NCBI GenBank assembly: GCA_025024175.1
Contig: QCXZ01000137.1
Coordinates: 20,522,001 to 20,586,000 of the forward strand
Origin: Rhyzopertha dominica
Taxonomy: Eukaryota > Arthropoda > Insecta > Coleoptera > Bostrichidae
Direction of reading: 5' to 3'
Length of the DNA: 64,000 nt
A model generated the notes under the pieces. The model was not told the DNA's origin. It made no database searches and saw only the letters and a program-made list of their open reading frames with translations. Both the position numbers and the translations under genes were made by a program. Each line of letters starts with the position of its first letter. The first letter of the stretch is position 1. This document shows, piece after piece, positions 24,910 to 37,538 of the stretch.

Positions 24910-25600
24910 AACGCAAGGCAGTAAATATATCCCTGTCGTCCATCTTATCTAATTGCATCAATCGGCCCAGCGCTCTTTTAATTCCCCATAATTAATTTCC
25001 CCCTTTAATATCCGCCGACTGTAAAAACACATGACTGTCTACGTAAGACAGGAAAACAATAAAACTGAATGGGATAAAATTAAATGGAAGCGTGTATCTC
25101 GAGCGGAATCTTCTGTTATTCCCGTTTTTGTTCCATTTCTGCCACAGATAAGGCTTCAGGGAAACCGAACAACAGGCAATTAACATTGAAAGTATAAACG
25201 TGAAAACATAAAATTTATTAGGCGAGAAGAATGACGGACAATTAAAGCCAGATACCCGCGTTTCCCGCATACCCGAAGCAAATGGCGCAACAGCACAGCG
25301 GGCAAAAAATACGACTCCCATGGTGAAAGATTAGAACGACATCAACTTCTTATGTCGTCTTACCTTACTGCGCTCTGGAACTGAAGCTCAGTTAAAACTT
25401 CATCTGATTAAGGAGGATGGCTCGGGAATTTATTGGCGCTCTCTCACGGAAACAGCTGCATCGAATGGATAGATAAATTAAAGGTTTTTTACCTTTTTCA
25501 AAGGTAATCCGCAATCGCAAAGCTTGGGAATAAACCGCCTTAATTGACATTTGCAATTTTGGATTGGAAAATTTAGATCTGCATCGGAAAAGGTAAGCGA
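24910..25600. promoter_or_regulatory. Candidate cis-regulatory island
   Basis: A long GC-balanced stretch contains TCTTATCTAATTGCATCAAT, CATAATTAATTTCC (about 24987), GGGAATTTATTGG, and an AAAGGT/ACCTTT inverted pair at 25480-25496 followed by CAAAGGTAATCC. There is a 109-codon minus frame (24992-25321) without a recognisable domain. The motif content resembles developmental enhancers. Function is inference. Confidence 0.25.
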
Positions 25601-25959
25601 AGAAGAATACAGCATGACTGACAAATCAATTAGATGATTGTAATGGAACTTCGACATTTAAGACAATTCCCACGCTTGAATAACACAGAAATGAAAAGCC
25701 AATCACCGTATACACCGAAAAAAGTAAAAAAAAAACAGGTTTCTCGTGTGAATATGTTGTTGTAATTATTTGTTTGATGCCAACGCTTACAAATACTAAA
25801 AATTGTTAGAATCCGCAGAAATTCCTCAAAGTTACTTAGGTTACTTATTATGACTTACAACTGATAATAATTCTATTTTATAAGGTAAGGCCTACAAGTT
25901 GCAGACTTGTAAAGGTGTAGTTTTCTTATCTTTTTAACACTGTTCCCTAAAACGCAGAC

Positions 25960-26620
25960 ACACAGGGTATAACGATGATGAAGAATATCCTACGAATGTA
26001 CTCTCTAGGGGCTAAATCCGGAGAAAACAGAGTGGTTGCTCTAGGAGTTCGAAGACTGCATTATGAAATAGCACACCACATTTGAGTGTCCCACTGTTAA
26101 TGGCACCAATGTTTGGGCATGTTTCGGAAAAATGTCACGGATTTTTTGTTATGGGTGGAACATGGCTTTATCATTATACAACAGACACCAAAGATTAGTT
26201 CCAACAGTGGACAGCCAAACTGAATTCATTCCAAAGAATTGCCTTCCAAACGGGAGGACCATCTACGAGGAACATCCTTCGAACCTCCTAAACGCGCTGA
26301 AAGGAATACTTTCAGAAAATTGGCCGGGTCTCATGCCATGCTGGAGACATGGGAGAACTGCCCTTTTAAAAGGTAATTAATTAATGCACCCTATTCGTCA
26401 GATTTAGCGCCTTTTGACTCCAGTTTGTTTGGAATCTTAAAAATTCCTAAGTGTATCAATAAATATAGAATACAAGTTAAAATGATTACCTCAACTACAG
26501 CTTATTTTAAAGAAGTGGATCTATATGGTATTGCACAGCAAATAATTACTTTCTGCTAATACTAAATATTGAAAAGTGTACTGTACATTAGCTCGAAGAG
26601 CACGAAACTAAAATTTGAAG
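25960..26620 (+). pseudogene. Decayed mariner-type transposase
   Basis: WLYHYTTDTKD (26163-26195) corresponds to the segment after the first catalytic Asp (DETW.HHYTPETK type), followed in frame by FQQWTAK. In a second frame, TIYEEHPSNLLNALKG leads to SENWPGLMP. YSSDLAPFDSSLFGILK at 26392-26442 matches the third catalytic motif (YSPDLAPSDFFLF type). TAYFKEVD and EKC near 26570 continue the C-terminus. The second catalytic block (the HQDNAP type) is deleted between about 26345 and 26380, and the first Asp is not recognisable. Stops and frameshifts are frequent. This is an inactive, old copy. Confidence 0.7.
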
Positions 26621-26929
26621 TGAGGAAATAAATAAAATTGNGGAAAGCTAATCCATTCCATTACCTNACTTTACTATCATCATGTGTATTGGTATGTTTA
26701 GAGTCTATATTTTCAAAAGAACATACCGTGTGCTGAAAAGGTTCAAAAGCCCTTTAGAAAGCTACAATCGGGAAGTTACTAAAAACACCTGAAGACTTGA
26801 ACATTTCTACGTGACATCAATATGACAATCTCATAGCATTACGCCCATCAAAAGAGCTCATTAAATACCTGGCAATTTATATTCTACAAATCCATCGTTT
26901 TCTTCTCTAGCAAATACGAGTAATATATT

Positions 26930-27460
26930 CGCTCTGGAGATTTCAGAAAAAGGCTGCCCGAAGGAATATACTGAGCCTCTCAGTTCCTAACAAATCCTTT
27001 ACCGTATCCCCGACGCAAATTGAATCCAGCATCGCGGGACACATTTTAATATTCGTGAAAGCATCGCTTTGTCCTGACATTAACAGGTTTAGTCGATTAC
27101 TCTCAATCTTTTTCATAGTATGCGTTTAGCGGCTTATCAAGTTAAGGTCTTCAGCGTGATATCCAAAGGGAATGATGCATTTAGCGGCAAGTATCTGTTC
27201 TGGCTCTCACAATGAACGTCTCAGCTATTGGGTTATAAAGTAGGGGATTGGGAACTTGATCAAGTTATTTCATTATCGACCACGTTGCTCGTTTGGTATT
27301 CCGCACCGTTTCACTACATCTATTCACTGGCGAATCTTTATGTTGACGGCTACAGTGAGCAAGTGGCCATAACTTTTGGCATTTCGATACGCGCATTGTC
27401 AAGCACGGAAACTTTTAACTTAATCTACGCGGATTGGTATTGAATTAAGGTCCGCTTGAT
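26930..27460. promoter_or_regulatory. GC-balanced non-coding island
   Basis: This complex, non-repetitive sequence follows the mariner relic and includes GGGAATGATGCATTTAGCGG and TTACTCTCAATC motifs. A 71-codon plus frame (27228-27443) has no recognisable domain. A regulatory role is inference. 27460-28500 has nothing recognisable and several N bases. Confidence 0.15.
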
Positions 27461-28505
27461 CTGGTTCGCTTCAATTTGGAAGGAATAAATAAGAAAAATC
27501 CATAGAAAATTGCCTAACCAGAAAGGTTTGTTATAAGGTTGTATTTAGACTGCACGTTGTATTACCAACCTAAACACAATATAATGGGAATGGTTTCAAA
27601 TGCATGTCGAATGTTTCTTCCGGAAGTTCAATCTTTTTACCTATATTGATATTTATTTAATGCAGTTTAGTTTGCAATACATTAAAAGATTTGTCAAAAT
27701 CCACAATCTACCCATCACTGATAAGTATTTTATCACAAACAATTTGATTAGAGACCCACAAAATAAGATCTTCATCCCAAGTCTAAAAATATTCTATAAA
27801 AATCGGCATTCTGCCCAATAGATACCATCAAGCGAAACCCCGAGGTCAATCCGATGCTTAGGAGTCGAGATCTCACTATCCACAAATGGAAGCATGTGTG
27901 AAAAAACCTATTTTCAAGTACGAAGCATTTACTGTTAAATAGGAAANGAAAAAAGAAGATACANTTAGGTACTAGTGTATAATCATATCGAATTAAAAAA
28001 AGAATACTGTTTAGTTATTCTAACTTATNCGGTGTTCCAAGACTTTGTACTAATTCTGTAGATGTTTATAATAGTATGTAATTNAAAACTGAATTGCTGT
28101 AAAATTGCGCCATTATCTTGCTGGCTTTCCAGTTCCTAACATGCTATGTTGTACATAGGCCAGTAAAGAGAGTTCGGGAATCTAGTAGCCCGGATTGTGC
28201 TGCTAAGCAATTAATATGTTCTGGCATAGTTGATCTGACAGAAGCTTGATGCTTTATTAGATTGCAAAAAGAACTTATTTTGATTGTACACCGTACATTT
28301 TTAAGTATTTGGCCGCGTAAATATGGAGCTAACACAAAAAAACGATCACGCTATGATTTACTGCGATCTTCGTCATGGAGGGAATGTTTAGTTTCTGCAT
28401 TTAGGAATGAAGCTCCGTAAAAAAAAACAACTGTAATATAGCTGGTTCCAAAAATTAAAAAGTGGTTGCGGTTCGCCGCAGAATCAATCACGCAGAGCTA
28501 AAGTG

Positions 28506-28881
28506 TGATCAAGAAAATTTGGCATTGAGTCATCCATAAAAGCGAAATCGTATGTCTTTCAAGATTGATACGCTTATTTCTGGTGTCTAAAGTTACGACA
28601 TTTGCAGGTTTAATAAAATAAATTGCAGTTTATGAATACTTCATATCATTCATGTTTTTTGCATTCATATTGATAGATAGAAACTGCTGTCAATAAAATT
28701 TATTTTCAATGGTATTAAAAACCAATTAATTTTAATTAAAATGTATCACTCCCAGATAACTTGAACCATAACCTAACCTCACTTTTGTACAACTTTTTCC
28801 ACAATTTGACATTTGGCCGTGTGGTTCAGTCATCGACATATCCAAGGCTGACTCGATGCCAAATTTTCTTGATCGCACAAT
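28506..28881. repeat. Widely spaced 30-bp inverted repeat
   Basis: GATCAAGAAAATTTGGCAT at about 28508-28526 recurs inverted at about 28857-28875 (ATGCCAAATTTTCTTGATC). A few further matching bases on either side give about 30 bp with two or three mismatches. The arms are separated by about 320 bp. The match does not extend to clear element ends or target duplications. In one frame both arms read SRKFGIES, so they may be two inverted fragments of the same unknown coding repeat instead of transposon termini. Confidence 0.55.
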
Positions 28882-28979
28882 ATCTACATATTCCAAATTG
28901 GCCATTAGATTATCCACTCGTTTGGTATGTAAGTTTCAGTAAGCGGATGCCTCTATTAAATGTGAAACATTTAGTAGTC

Positions 28980-29350
28980 ACATTTTACATCCTATTGAGC
29001 ATATCATCGTACACTTAGCTTCCAAGAACCGCTTCACGGCGACCTTTGTTTCTACGCGTACCGTACGGGGGAATCTCACCAAATAAATTTCAAGATGCAC
29101 AGGATTTAGAGCGCGTATAAAATTTATTACACCCGCTTCCTTCGCAAAGTAAGACCACCCTTCTAAAGGTGTTCGATAACTACTGGGCTGAACGCTTTTA
29201 ATCACACGCATGGAAATTTGTTCCACGTCGTCAGCAGCTAACGATGTTCAGAGTTGATTAATTTTTCTTTAAGGAGTGCGCGCCCTGGTGATGCGTTGCT
29301 GAACATGAATCAGTACGGAGTCAATTTGTGAGGAAAATTCGAAACGGAAC
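28980..29350. promoter_or_regulatory. GC-balanced non-coding island
   Basis: This complex unique block has an 82-codon minus frame (28978-29226) lacking any recognisable domain. Composition resembles the other islands in this window. 29360-30410 beyond it is unannotated AT-rich sequence. Confidence 0.15.
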
Positions 29351-30429
29351 TAAATGTCACGGGTAAAATATCGAGGACGTCGAACTGCCTGGCACACAGA
29401 AATTTATATTACCTACACAGCACGTGTTATTACCTCGGCGGTGTTTTAGAGGTTATGCGCGGCCGCGACAACCACCACCATTTAAAGGTTACTAGCAGCG
29501 GCTGCAAGTAATAGGTGGACAGTAAAATATCGTTTCATTACAGCAATATCACGGGACAAGTTGAAAATGTTAATGCTGAAAATGAAGCCAGTCAAATATA
29601 GTATGTGGTTCTGGTTCTACCATCTTGTGAGGAGAGGAAAAGGCGACTCTTACATTATAGAAATGGAGCAAATTAAGAAATAAAATCGCACCAAACTATC
29701 CTATACCAAACAAGCAGAAGCTGGAAAGTTTAAGAAGTACTTGCGGCCACGTTACGGGCGAAACAGTAATCTAAACAGCAAATAAAAATAGGGCAATACA
29801 AGAAACAGTGCAAAAATGATGTATTCACTTACAAAAAATTGCAGATTAGAGCTAAACATCACTGTACAGCTAGCAAATAAAAGGTAAAAAATCCAAGAAC
29901 CAGAAGAAAGGGAAACCTGTAACCTTATTTCAAAAACAATAAAGCACAGAACCAAATCTACACGTAGTTCTGAAAGCAGCCGGCTTTCTGATATCTTGAT
30001 CGATGCTTCTGGGAGATCCGCCTATAAACAACAGAGCTTTAATAATACATAACATACTGGATTTACGCAAGGAAACTGGCAACAAGAAATGAAACAAGGA
30101 TTAAGAAGTCTTCATAAAGCCATAATACTGCAGCTACATAAGTAAAATTGAAACAATTTTAATTGCACTTATTGCGTATTGCACACAAGAGTGACCCATA
30201 ATAACAATTTAAAACGTAGTTTTTTTAACACGTTTGAGCTTTTTCAGAGCCAGAGTCACACCAGCCGTTTGAATTGCAATTACAATTTGGAATTTGTTTG
30301 ACTGAAAACCTTTACTGATTATAAATGAACCTTAGAAATTTATCGATAGCAAACATTATAAAAGTAATTATATCCTCACAAAAAAAGGTTTAATTATTTT
30401 TATACAGAGTATAGCTTGAAAAATTAATT

Positions 30430-31985
30430 GTCATTAAGGGTTAGACCGCGTCAATTCTGCAAATTGGATCAACGTTTCGCCCGCTCTTGTAAGAGGCATC
30501 ATCATCAATGTGAAATATGCCTTAAACTTAAAGCGAGAACTACGTCGGAGCTAACCAAATCTTAAAGGAGACAGAAAGAGAGTGGGGTTGCGCCTGGTTT
30601 TATGCAGGCGGTAGGATAAAGAGAAAGTGATGGTGGGGCTGCCGTTGTATGATAAGATTCCAAATAATACAGAGGTTACAGACATTTTCGCGGTGGCCGG
30701 TTTCAAGCTGATGATCAGTTACCGTTGGTTAAGCGAAGAGACCCGACTTGATGCAACGTTTCTGTTCTGTAAGACGGATTTTAATGTGTTTCCAATGACA
30801 GCGGGTTTGTTGTGTCTTACGGAGAAGAAAATATTTGCGACATACATTTTGGAAGGGGGTTAACAAATAGTTCAAGTGAATTGTTTCCTAAGAATTTTGA
30901 CTATTTGATCTGTAACTAAGAGGTAAGGAAGTAATGTAGTTGATTTATAATTTGGTGGTTCGAGAGTCGGTTTGGATTTCGGATTAAGATGATGAGAAAT
31001 TTGTCTGGTTCGAAACAAACACTGGGCGATGAACAAGAGAATTCGGGACCGAGCGTTTTTTTGACGGATGGTGATGAGAAGACGCATCTGTGGGGGTAAG
31101 CTTACGATACAGTGGCCATACGACCATCTGGTAAACAAGTGATAAGGACATCAATAAATGCGAGACAAAGCTTTCGATCTCCATTGTGAAGTTTATATCA
31201 AAATGTTAAAACCAGGGGGTTTCTATTGGAAGCGGATATTTTGAGTAATTTTTGGATTCTTTAGCAATTAGGTAATGAAGTTCTTTATCAATCCTTGAAG
31301 TAGAGTCATGAGATGTGAGTGAGAGTGTATCACCCATCTTGTAAAAAGTTGCTGAATTTTACTTCATAATCTAAAGTACTGAGGACTACAGTCGCATTAC
31401 TTCTGTCGACTGAAATGATCGTTATCTCTAGATTGGATCTAATAATTATGAAAGCAATTGTCTCTTCTACTTTGGAAAGGTAGAATGAAGGAAGTTTTGG
31501 TATGTGAAGAACCGCTTTCCTTAGGTAAGGATCGAATACAGAATTCTACAGAACTGATTATGTTGAATGGGAATTTTGATGGGTGAATAGCCAAATTGGG
31601 ACTTTTGGCTAGCAGATGATTTAACCATCCTTTTTGGTTTGGGTATTTTGGGCTGTTTTCTTTAATTCGAAACTATTAGACTAAAATTTGCAGATGATGA
31701 TGATGATTGCGAATTTAAAGGGTATCTTGAGCTTGCAGGGAAGTATCTTGGTCCATAAATGACAAATCAATTTAAGTGGATGTATTGGATAATTCAAGGT
31801 AAAGTTTTGGAGGATTTCGAGCTAAAAAAATCAAGTTTTCGTCGAGTGACCGAGATGCGTTCTCGAACAAGAGACAAGCTTGCGCCTCATAGAATTTTGT
31901 CTAATGACAATGTGGAAAATTGTCAGTTGATTTTTAGGATTTGGGAATGAGTTTACTATGACGACAACGAAGAAATAAGAGGGGT
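30430..31985 (-). mobile_element. Penelope-like element with catalytic core deleted
   Basis: Read on the minus strand, pieces appear in the order of a Penelope-like protein. FLRCRHSKLIP and SLSLVRERISVTRRKLDF (N-terminal, 31829-31980) come first. DRSNATVVLSTLDYEVKF (31351-31410) is the conserved pre-RT region. SHHHPSKKRSVPNSLVHR (about 31019-31110) is RT thumb. LLPYLLVTDQIVKILRK (30885-30940) is the linker, and DHQLETGHREN (30690-30730) lies in the GIY-YIG-type endonuclease tail. The palm with the catalytic Asp motifs is missing, as is part of the endonuclease. Frames change between pieces and stops are present. The 3' flank carries GGCGAAACGTTGATCC. This is a dead copy. Confidence 0.75.
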
Positions 31986-32153
31986 TTGAAATAAATTCCG
32001 AATGCTTGTGGCGGAATTTGGAGAACGGCGGGCTTTCACCGGACTAAATGATATTTAATCAGAAAAAAGTTGCAAGTTTCCGCTGTATGTACGATGATAT
32101 GTACAAATGTGTTAGTTCTAGAGAAGTTGAGTGCGTGAGATAGAATTTCTAAC

Positions 32154-32374
32154 TTATAGTAATGATGTAAGTAAGAATTCAGATGGCATTACACTGCATT
32201 GATGACAAAGCTACCTAGCTGCCTTAACGGGTACTACGTCCTAAAGGAAGTGACCTGTCTGCACTAGACATAAACTGCACTGATGAGCTATAGTGATAGC
32301 GAAATAGGTCTATCTGCAGTTGGTTGCGGTGCAGACAGCACAGCATAGATATGCATATTAATTATAGTAATGAT
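32154..32374. mobile_element. Minimal A-B' composite repeat with 13-bp target duplication
   Basis: TTATAGTAATGAT is duplicated exactly at 32154-32166 and 32362-32374. The 195-bp insert begins GTAAGTAAGAATTC and ends GCATATTAA. It consists of the A part of the 352-bp unit in direct orientation joined to the B part in inverted orientation. Both ends match those of the larger insertion at 5185-6138. This shows a mobile family with fixed ends, no TIRs and target duplications of 12-13 bp. Confidence 0.8.
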
Positions 32375-32379
32375 TTGTT

Positions 32380-33135
32380 CGCAAACATTTGACTGAGATG
32401 TTCGCTAGCAAAGACTGCATTAAGTTCCTACATAATTTTAGAACATTAATACTTACACTAAAAATAAGGCTGATAAAAAGCACACAACTATTTCGGAACC
32501 CAGACTTCAAACAGTATACTTCCAAATATTGCCCCCTTACAATATAATTACATCTTACTCTAGGTGAAGTGCATTTAGGGGGTTTGCTTAAATAATGACA
32601 TCAGAGTCTGTAAAAGTACCTCTTTACGGACTGCTCTTGTTTGTTTTATAGACTCCTAGTTTCTTGAATAAGAAAAGTTACGCTCAAACGTAAAATAATA
32701 AAGAACGGATTTTGCAACATATTTTTGTAGATATCATGATTAAGCAACGATCTTACGTATACTTTTGTCAACAGTAAAAGGGAAAGTATATATTACAGCA
32801 TAAAAAACTCCTTGCCGTATGTATAACATTACTTCAAGTATGGGGCAAGGATTTTTTACTTTTGTATTATATTATTAAATATTAATCCTTGATCTCAGTT
32901 ACTGGTAACAATTAGCTTTTTCTCTATTACTTTAACAACTACCATTTCCAATAATATCTACAAAGTATAAAGGCTTGTTCAACGATAATTAATTTCAAAC
33001 GATTCACCTTAACAATCTGTCGCGTGTTCTGTGTAAGTCCATCAGTATTTGTTGGAGCCTGGTCTCCCTCGTAATTCTCTGGGGACGAAAGCAAACTTAC
33101 CAACCCGAGGCGGTGACGGTAAAAAGCCCTCGTGT
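32380..33135. other. Unannotated AT-rich sequence
   Basis: No coding or repeat feature was recognised. Confidence 0.4.
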
Positions 33136-33139
33136 CTCT

Positions 33140-33500
33140 TACCTGCAACAGAACAGTTTAATTAGCGGAAGCTGCGCAGCAAACAAAAGGAAGCGTCGGC
33201 ACACAAAAAGAAGTCTAGCGTCGCGATTCCAGGGATTACACAATTCAATGACTTTAAACAAACCAGAATATAAAGTGGCCGGATAAAAATAAACCGACGA
33301 CCGTGGCGCATCTTGACCCCGTTTCGCCACTGCACCGAACAAACAATCACGAAGCCTAATTGATTTCCAATTTAATAGCAAATTAAGTGTGGATCTAATG
33401 CACCCGCACACAGCTGTTCCTTGACTGATCCCATTAATCAGGCGATGATGAATTGCGCATACGATAAATATTTATGAACATTATTAAATCCCATAAATGA
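33140..33500. promoter_or_regulatory. Candidate cis-regulatory island with homeodomain-type sites
   Basis: This is a strong contrast to its AT-rich flanks. It is unique, GC-balanced, and contains TTTAATTAGC (TAATTAG at 33159-33165), CCTAATTGATTTCC, AATTTAATAGCAAATTAAG, CCCATTAATCAGG and GATGATGAATTG. There are overlapping minus frames (33139-33411, 33162-33350) but no domain. The cluster of TAATT cores is seen directly. Enhancer activity is inferred. Confidence 0.28.
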
Positions 33501-36500
33501 TGGCTACTAAGCGATGTTCAGTTCGTGAGTAAGCAGTATGCGGAAATTCACTTTCCCCTGTAAAACTTAGTATATGCGGTGAGTCGGCAGAATGGAAGCT
33601 CTGTGCAACGTTGAATGTATAATAAGGGTGAACAATTTCGATGATGTTTTACAGCTACTGGGTATGTAAGATATAAATAGTGATATTTTCAGCATGTGAA
33701 CTGATTGGTATGAGCTTTGAGATTTCTGACTAAATAATACTACACGCTTTTACGACACTGAGTATATTTTATAAAAACACAGATGCATGTACAGGGCTAC
33801 TACTTCCAAGGATAAATTAAGTAAAGCCTCGTAACGTCGGTCTGTTCGTCTTTAACCATATATTAAATCGAAAGACAAATAGCAAATATCTATTTAAATA
33901 AATACACGGGTTTAAATAAAATGAAAGAATGTGTGCACTAAACAAACAATTTCTGTTGATTTTCCTTATTTGGCAGTAAAAGTGATGATCTTCCAAATTT
34001 AAAGAGTGCTTATTAAGCAGTTATTTAAAAAAATCTAGTTGATATAACTATCACAAAATAACGAACTATGGTAGAAGGCAAGAATGCAGGTTATCAATCA
34101 TATTAATCAATCATGTCAGCATTTTAAAGGTTTAAAAAATTAAAGACAACGCAACAGACACGCGCCGAATTATAATATACAGACACAACTAGCTAATGTA
34201 TGTAAATTGACCAAGCCAAGTAAAAGTACAAGTATATAATCCGTAAAAGGACTTTAAGTATCACGTACAAGTACTCCAACTGTACCGAAATTAAGTTCTT
34301 GCAACTGCCCAGCTCTGGTAAATACCACCTCAAAAAATTAATACTACAATGTAAGACGTTGCTAAACCGTGTGCTTGCCTTTTTAGAAAAATGCACCGTA
34401 AAAAAACGAAATCTGTATTATTTGCCGATGAACAAAAAAAGTTTCCTCTACTTTCTAAATAAACAGGCGTAGAGAGTAAACCGTGTTCACCTCTCATTAG
34501 TATGAACGCAATCATGCTATTGGCCTAGAGATTTATTATAACTCGCAGAAATTGCAACATGGACATTGTAGTACAGAAATGCTGCATGCTACATGCCGCA
34601 GTTAGGTTTTTTGCTCTCTATCAGTGAATATGGTGAAACAAAAAAAATGTTTAACATTAACAGTAATATTACTGGCTAAACTAACAATTCCCTTGATAAG
34701 ACATTAAATTTCTCTAAATTACAGAAGAATTATGATCCCAACCAGAATTGGTTGATCCTTTTAAACAAGAACTATACAGAATTAGGTAGTAATTACATTT
34801 ATGCCAGCATGATATATAAAATGCAGATAAGACGGGATTATTCTGGAAACTTATCCCATCCCTGAAAAGGCGTAATTTCTCTCTAGCACACGATATAGCT
34901 CCAAGATTAACAATTCCTAAACAAAGGTTACATTATTGGTATGCACAAATGGTACTCAGCAGAATCAACACTAGTTATACATGGAAAACCCAGAAATCCG
35001 ATGCACCCGTAAGTTAGGCGTGGGACGACTATAGTATATTCTAGTTCATAAAGCTACTCCTAAATGACAAATTTTCTCCAAGTGAGGTGTAAGACCCACA
35101 TCAAAGTATACTTACGTACTTAATTATTTTTTTAATTAAGAGATTTCTTTAAATTGTGATTGTTCTTTTTGGTGTTTACATTATGGAGCTTGTACCACAT
35201 TATTTTATGATTGATAAGCTTCTATCGAAGTACAGAACAAAAAAAAGTGGCCTATACATTTTTGGAACTAAATCTTTCGAATCCGTAATCTATTAATATA
35301 TATGCGAAATTAATAGCAAACAGTCCTGGTTTCTCAAAGTAAAACCACCGGCGCAGGCAATTAACATTTAAGTACCAGTAAATCCAACATAATTTGCTTT
35401 TAGAAAACACAGCTCAGATCAAGCAAGTCAGAAAACTATAAAAATGCGAAATTATTTTTGGGAGCACCGGGCTGTTACATAAACCAAATCGCACACTTGA
35501 GAACTGATAAACACTTTACATACGTATAAATTCTAGAATACACGTAGGCTCCAACTATTCGAACAATCAACAGAAGTCAGTCGCCAAAGTGATACGAAAA
35601 TGCCACATGCTTAACAAGCTCTGTAGGTTTCGTCAGTCCGACGATCGAAAAGAAACGAAGAAACCAAGTTTTCCCTGGCGCAATGAGTTCGAAGTTGCAA
35701 TTAAAACAGAATTATATGACATCGTTTATCTAGAAAATTTAACTGAGTTCTTTGTACCCGACTTGTTATAAAAACATTCATTATTCAACCGGAAGATAAA
35801 ACAGTGCTGCAGACTCGTAAAATTCCCTCTTAAGTTTTAGAAATATTAAGTTATTCAAATTTATTCATCGCAATACTTACTTTACTCAACGGGCTGACAT
35901 TAAAGAAAAATAATAGAAAGACAAACGTAAAATTAAAATGTGCATATTCAGGCAACCATCTCGTCTGTATTATGGATCTAATTCGTTGCTTCCCTTTTGG
36001 AACGTTTTGTGGAAGCCGAATATCACGCGGACGAATGAATCATATTCTTTCTGCGTTAGAACGACAGAAAATATCTATTCACGGTTCGGCAAATAATGGG
36101 GTGTCATTCGTTTTACTGCTTTATATTCTGCGGGTGGAATGGCGCATCATGCTAAGTATCTCCTTAGAAATTTTGTGACTGCACCCTCGTTCGCCGTATT
36201 CGCGTATGTGACAGCACTAAATGATGTGCATGAATCAAACAAACGTGTAACTCCCTAATTCAAGATGTTAAAGGTACCTTTCTGAACTCCCTTTACTTTA
36301 CTTTATAATAACTTAGATATTGTAATACTTTTCAGTCAACAAGGTTGCTTAGATCAACAACTAGATAATTGAACAATCGCACTCGGACTAACAAATTTCG
36401 TCCCGCAATCTTCCACTAATTCCATTGTCGATAACCCCAGGGGGCTAACTAATCAAACGACACTATATCCTCACTGGTTCGTCCTTATATCCACGATCTT

Positions 36501-36860
36501 CTTGATTTGGATAGTCTGGAACGAAATAAAAAGAGGTCGGTTGCACAGAGGATGGCGGCGATGTCGGCTTGTGCGTATTTTCCTGAAACTAGGAAATTCC
36601 TTTGTTAATGACTCCTTCACAACACTAGGCGGCGTGAGCAGGATACACATCAATGATAACCTCTAACATTTCATTTGAGTAGGCTTTAACTCAAAAACTA
36701 AGCTAAAAGATTGGCGATTGTGTTTTCTTGCAAATTTTATTTATATGTTTGTTAATAATTTTAGCAGGCTGTTGTTGCTGCAAGAATTTACAAAGTAATT
36801 TATAATGATTTGTTAGTTTAACATTTTTATTTTACATTCTATCAAATTACGAGTAGTACT
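33500..36860. other. Mostly unannotated sequence
   Basis: No element could be defined apart from a weak copy of the short dispersed repeat at about 35035-35065. A GC-richer patch at 36430-36650 has open frames on both strands but no recognisable protein. Confidence 0.35.
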
Positions 36861-37525
36861 GGGTTTCTATAAATGATTCATGCATCCAGGGCGCTTANGG
36901 AAATTATCGATTAAATCAATATGCCGCCTCTCAGGAAAGTGAACAGGACTATCGCTTTGACGTATACTTGTTATCTGTCAATTTTTAAATTATGTGATAT
37001 ATTTTAATATAAGAAAACAAGTGGCAGTGTGTATTTTCAACATATTCTGTAGTGTTTTGTGGGATTATCAACTTTAAGGTCGCAGAAAGGTCACATTTCG
37101 GAGCTGTGGAGTTGCAAGTTTTCGTATAACTTTTAGGTTATGTATCGAATTTGTGAGGTTGTGGCTACAATAAGCCTGTTAAATAATTGTACTATGATGG
37201 AATCAAAGATGTTTTTAGACTGCCGCAATGGTAAAATTCACAAACTAAATGGTAGTAACGTTAGCTGCACTATACAAAGCTTCCACAGTGGGTTACCACA
37301 AGCCTACTATACCAATAATTATTGTAATTTCTTACCTTTGCAAGAAAAATTGAACCGTAAATTGTTGGAAAATCTTTATAAAGCCATCAATATCGTAACT
37401 GTAACTTGATCTGCAACCTTCAGTACTATCGCCGTGTTTATTGCAGCTTGGCAGCAGTTACAAAAAGGCGGCGCAAAGAATTCACAAATCAACGCCGCCC
37501 GTTTTGTATGAATCATTTATAGAAA
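36861..37525 (+). mobile_element. TIR family R1, most complete copy
   Basis: The left end GGGTTTCTATAAATGATTCA and the right end TGAATCATTTATAGAAA form a perfect 17-bp terminal inverted repeat, followed inward on both sides by a GGGCG-type block. Total length is about 665 bp. Partial copies lie at 1-190 (left end, inverted) and 12970-13340 (right end). An 89-codon plus frame (37140-37409) lies inside but has no recognisable domain, so this is treated as a non-autonomous DNA transposon. A target duplication is not clear: TACT occurs on both sides but not at equal distance. One N is present at 36898. Superfamily unassigned. Confidence 0.8.
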
Positions 37526-37538
37526 TGTACTTTAAGGA

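Noticed and set aside
36430..36660. Open frames on both strands with LDLDSLERNKKRS-like wording
   Set aside because: Suggestive of a LINE C-terminal phrase but too short and unsupported by neighbouring motifs.
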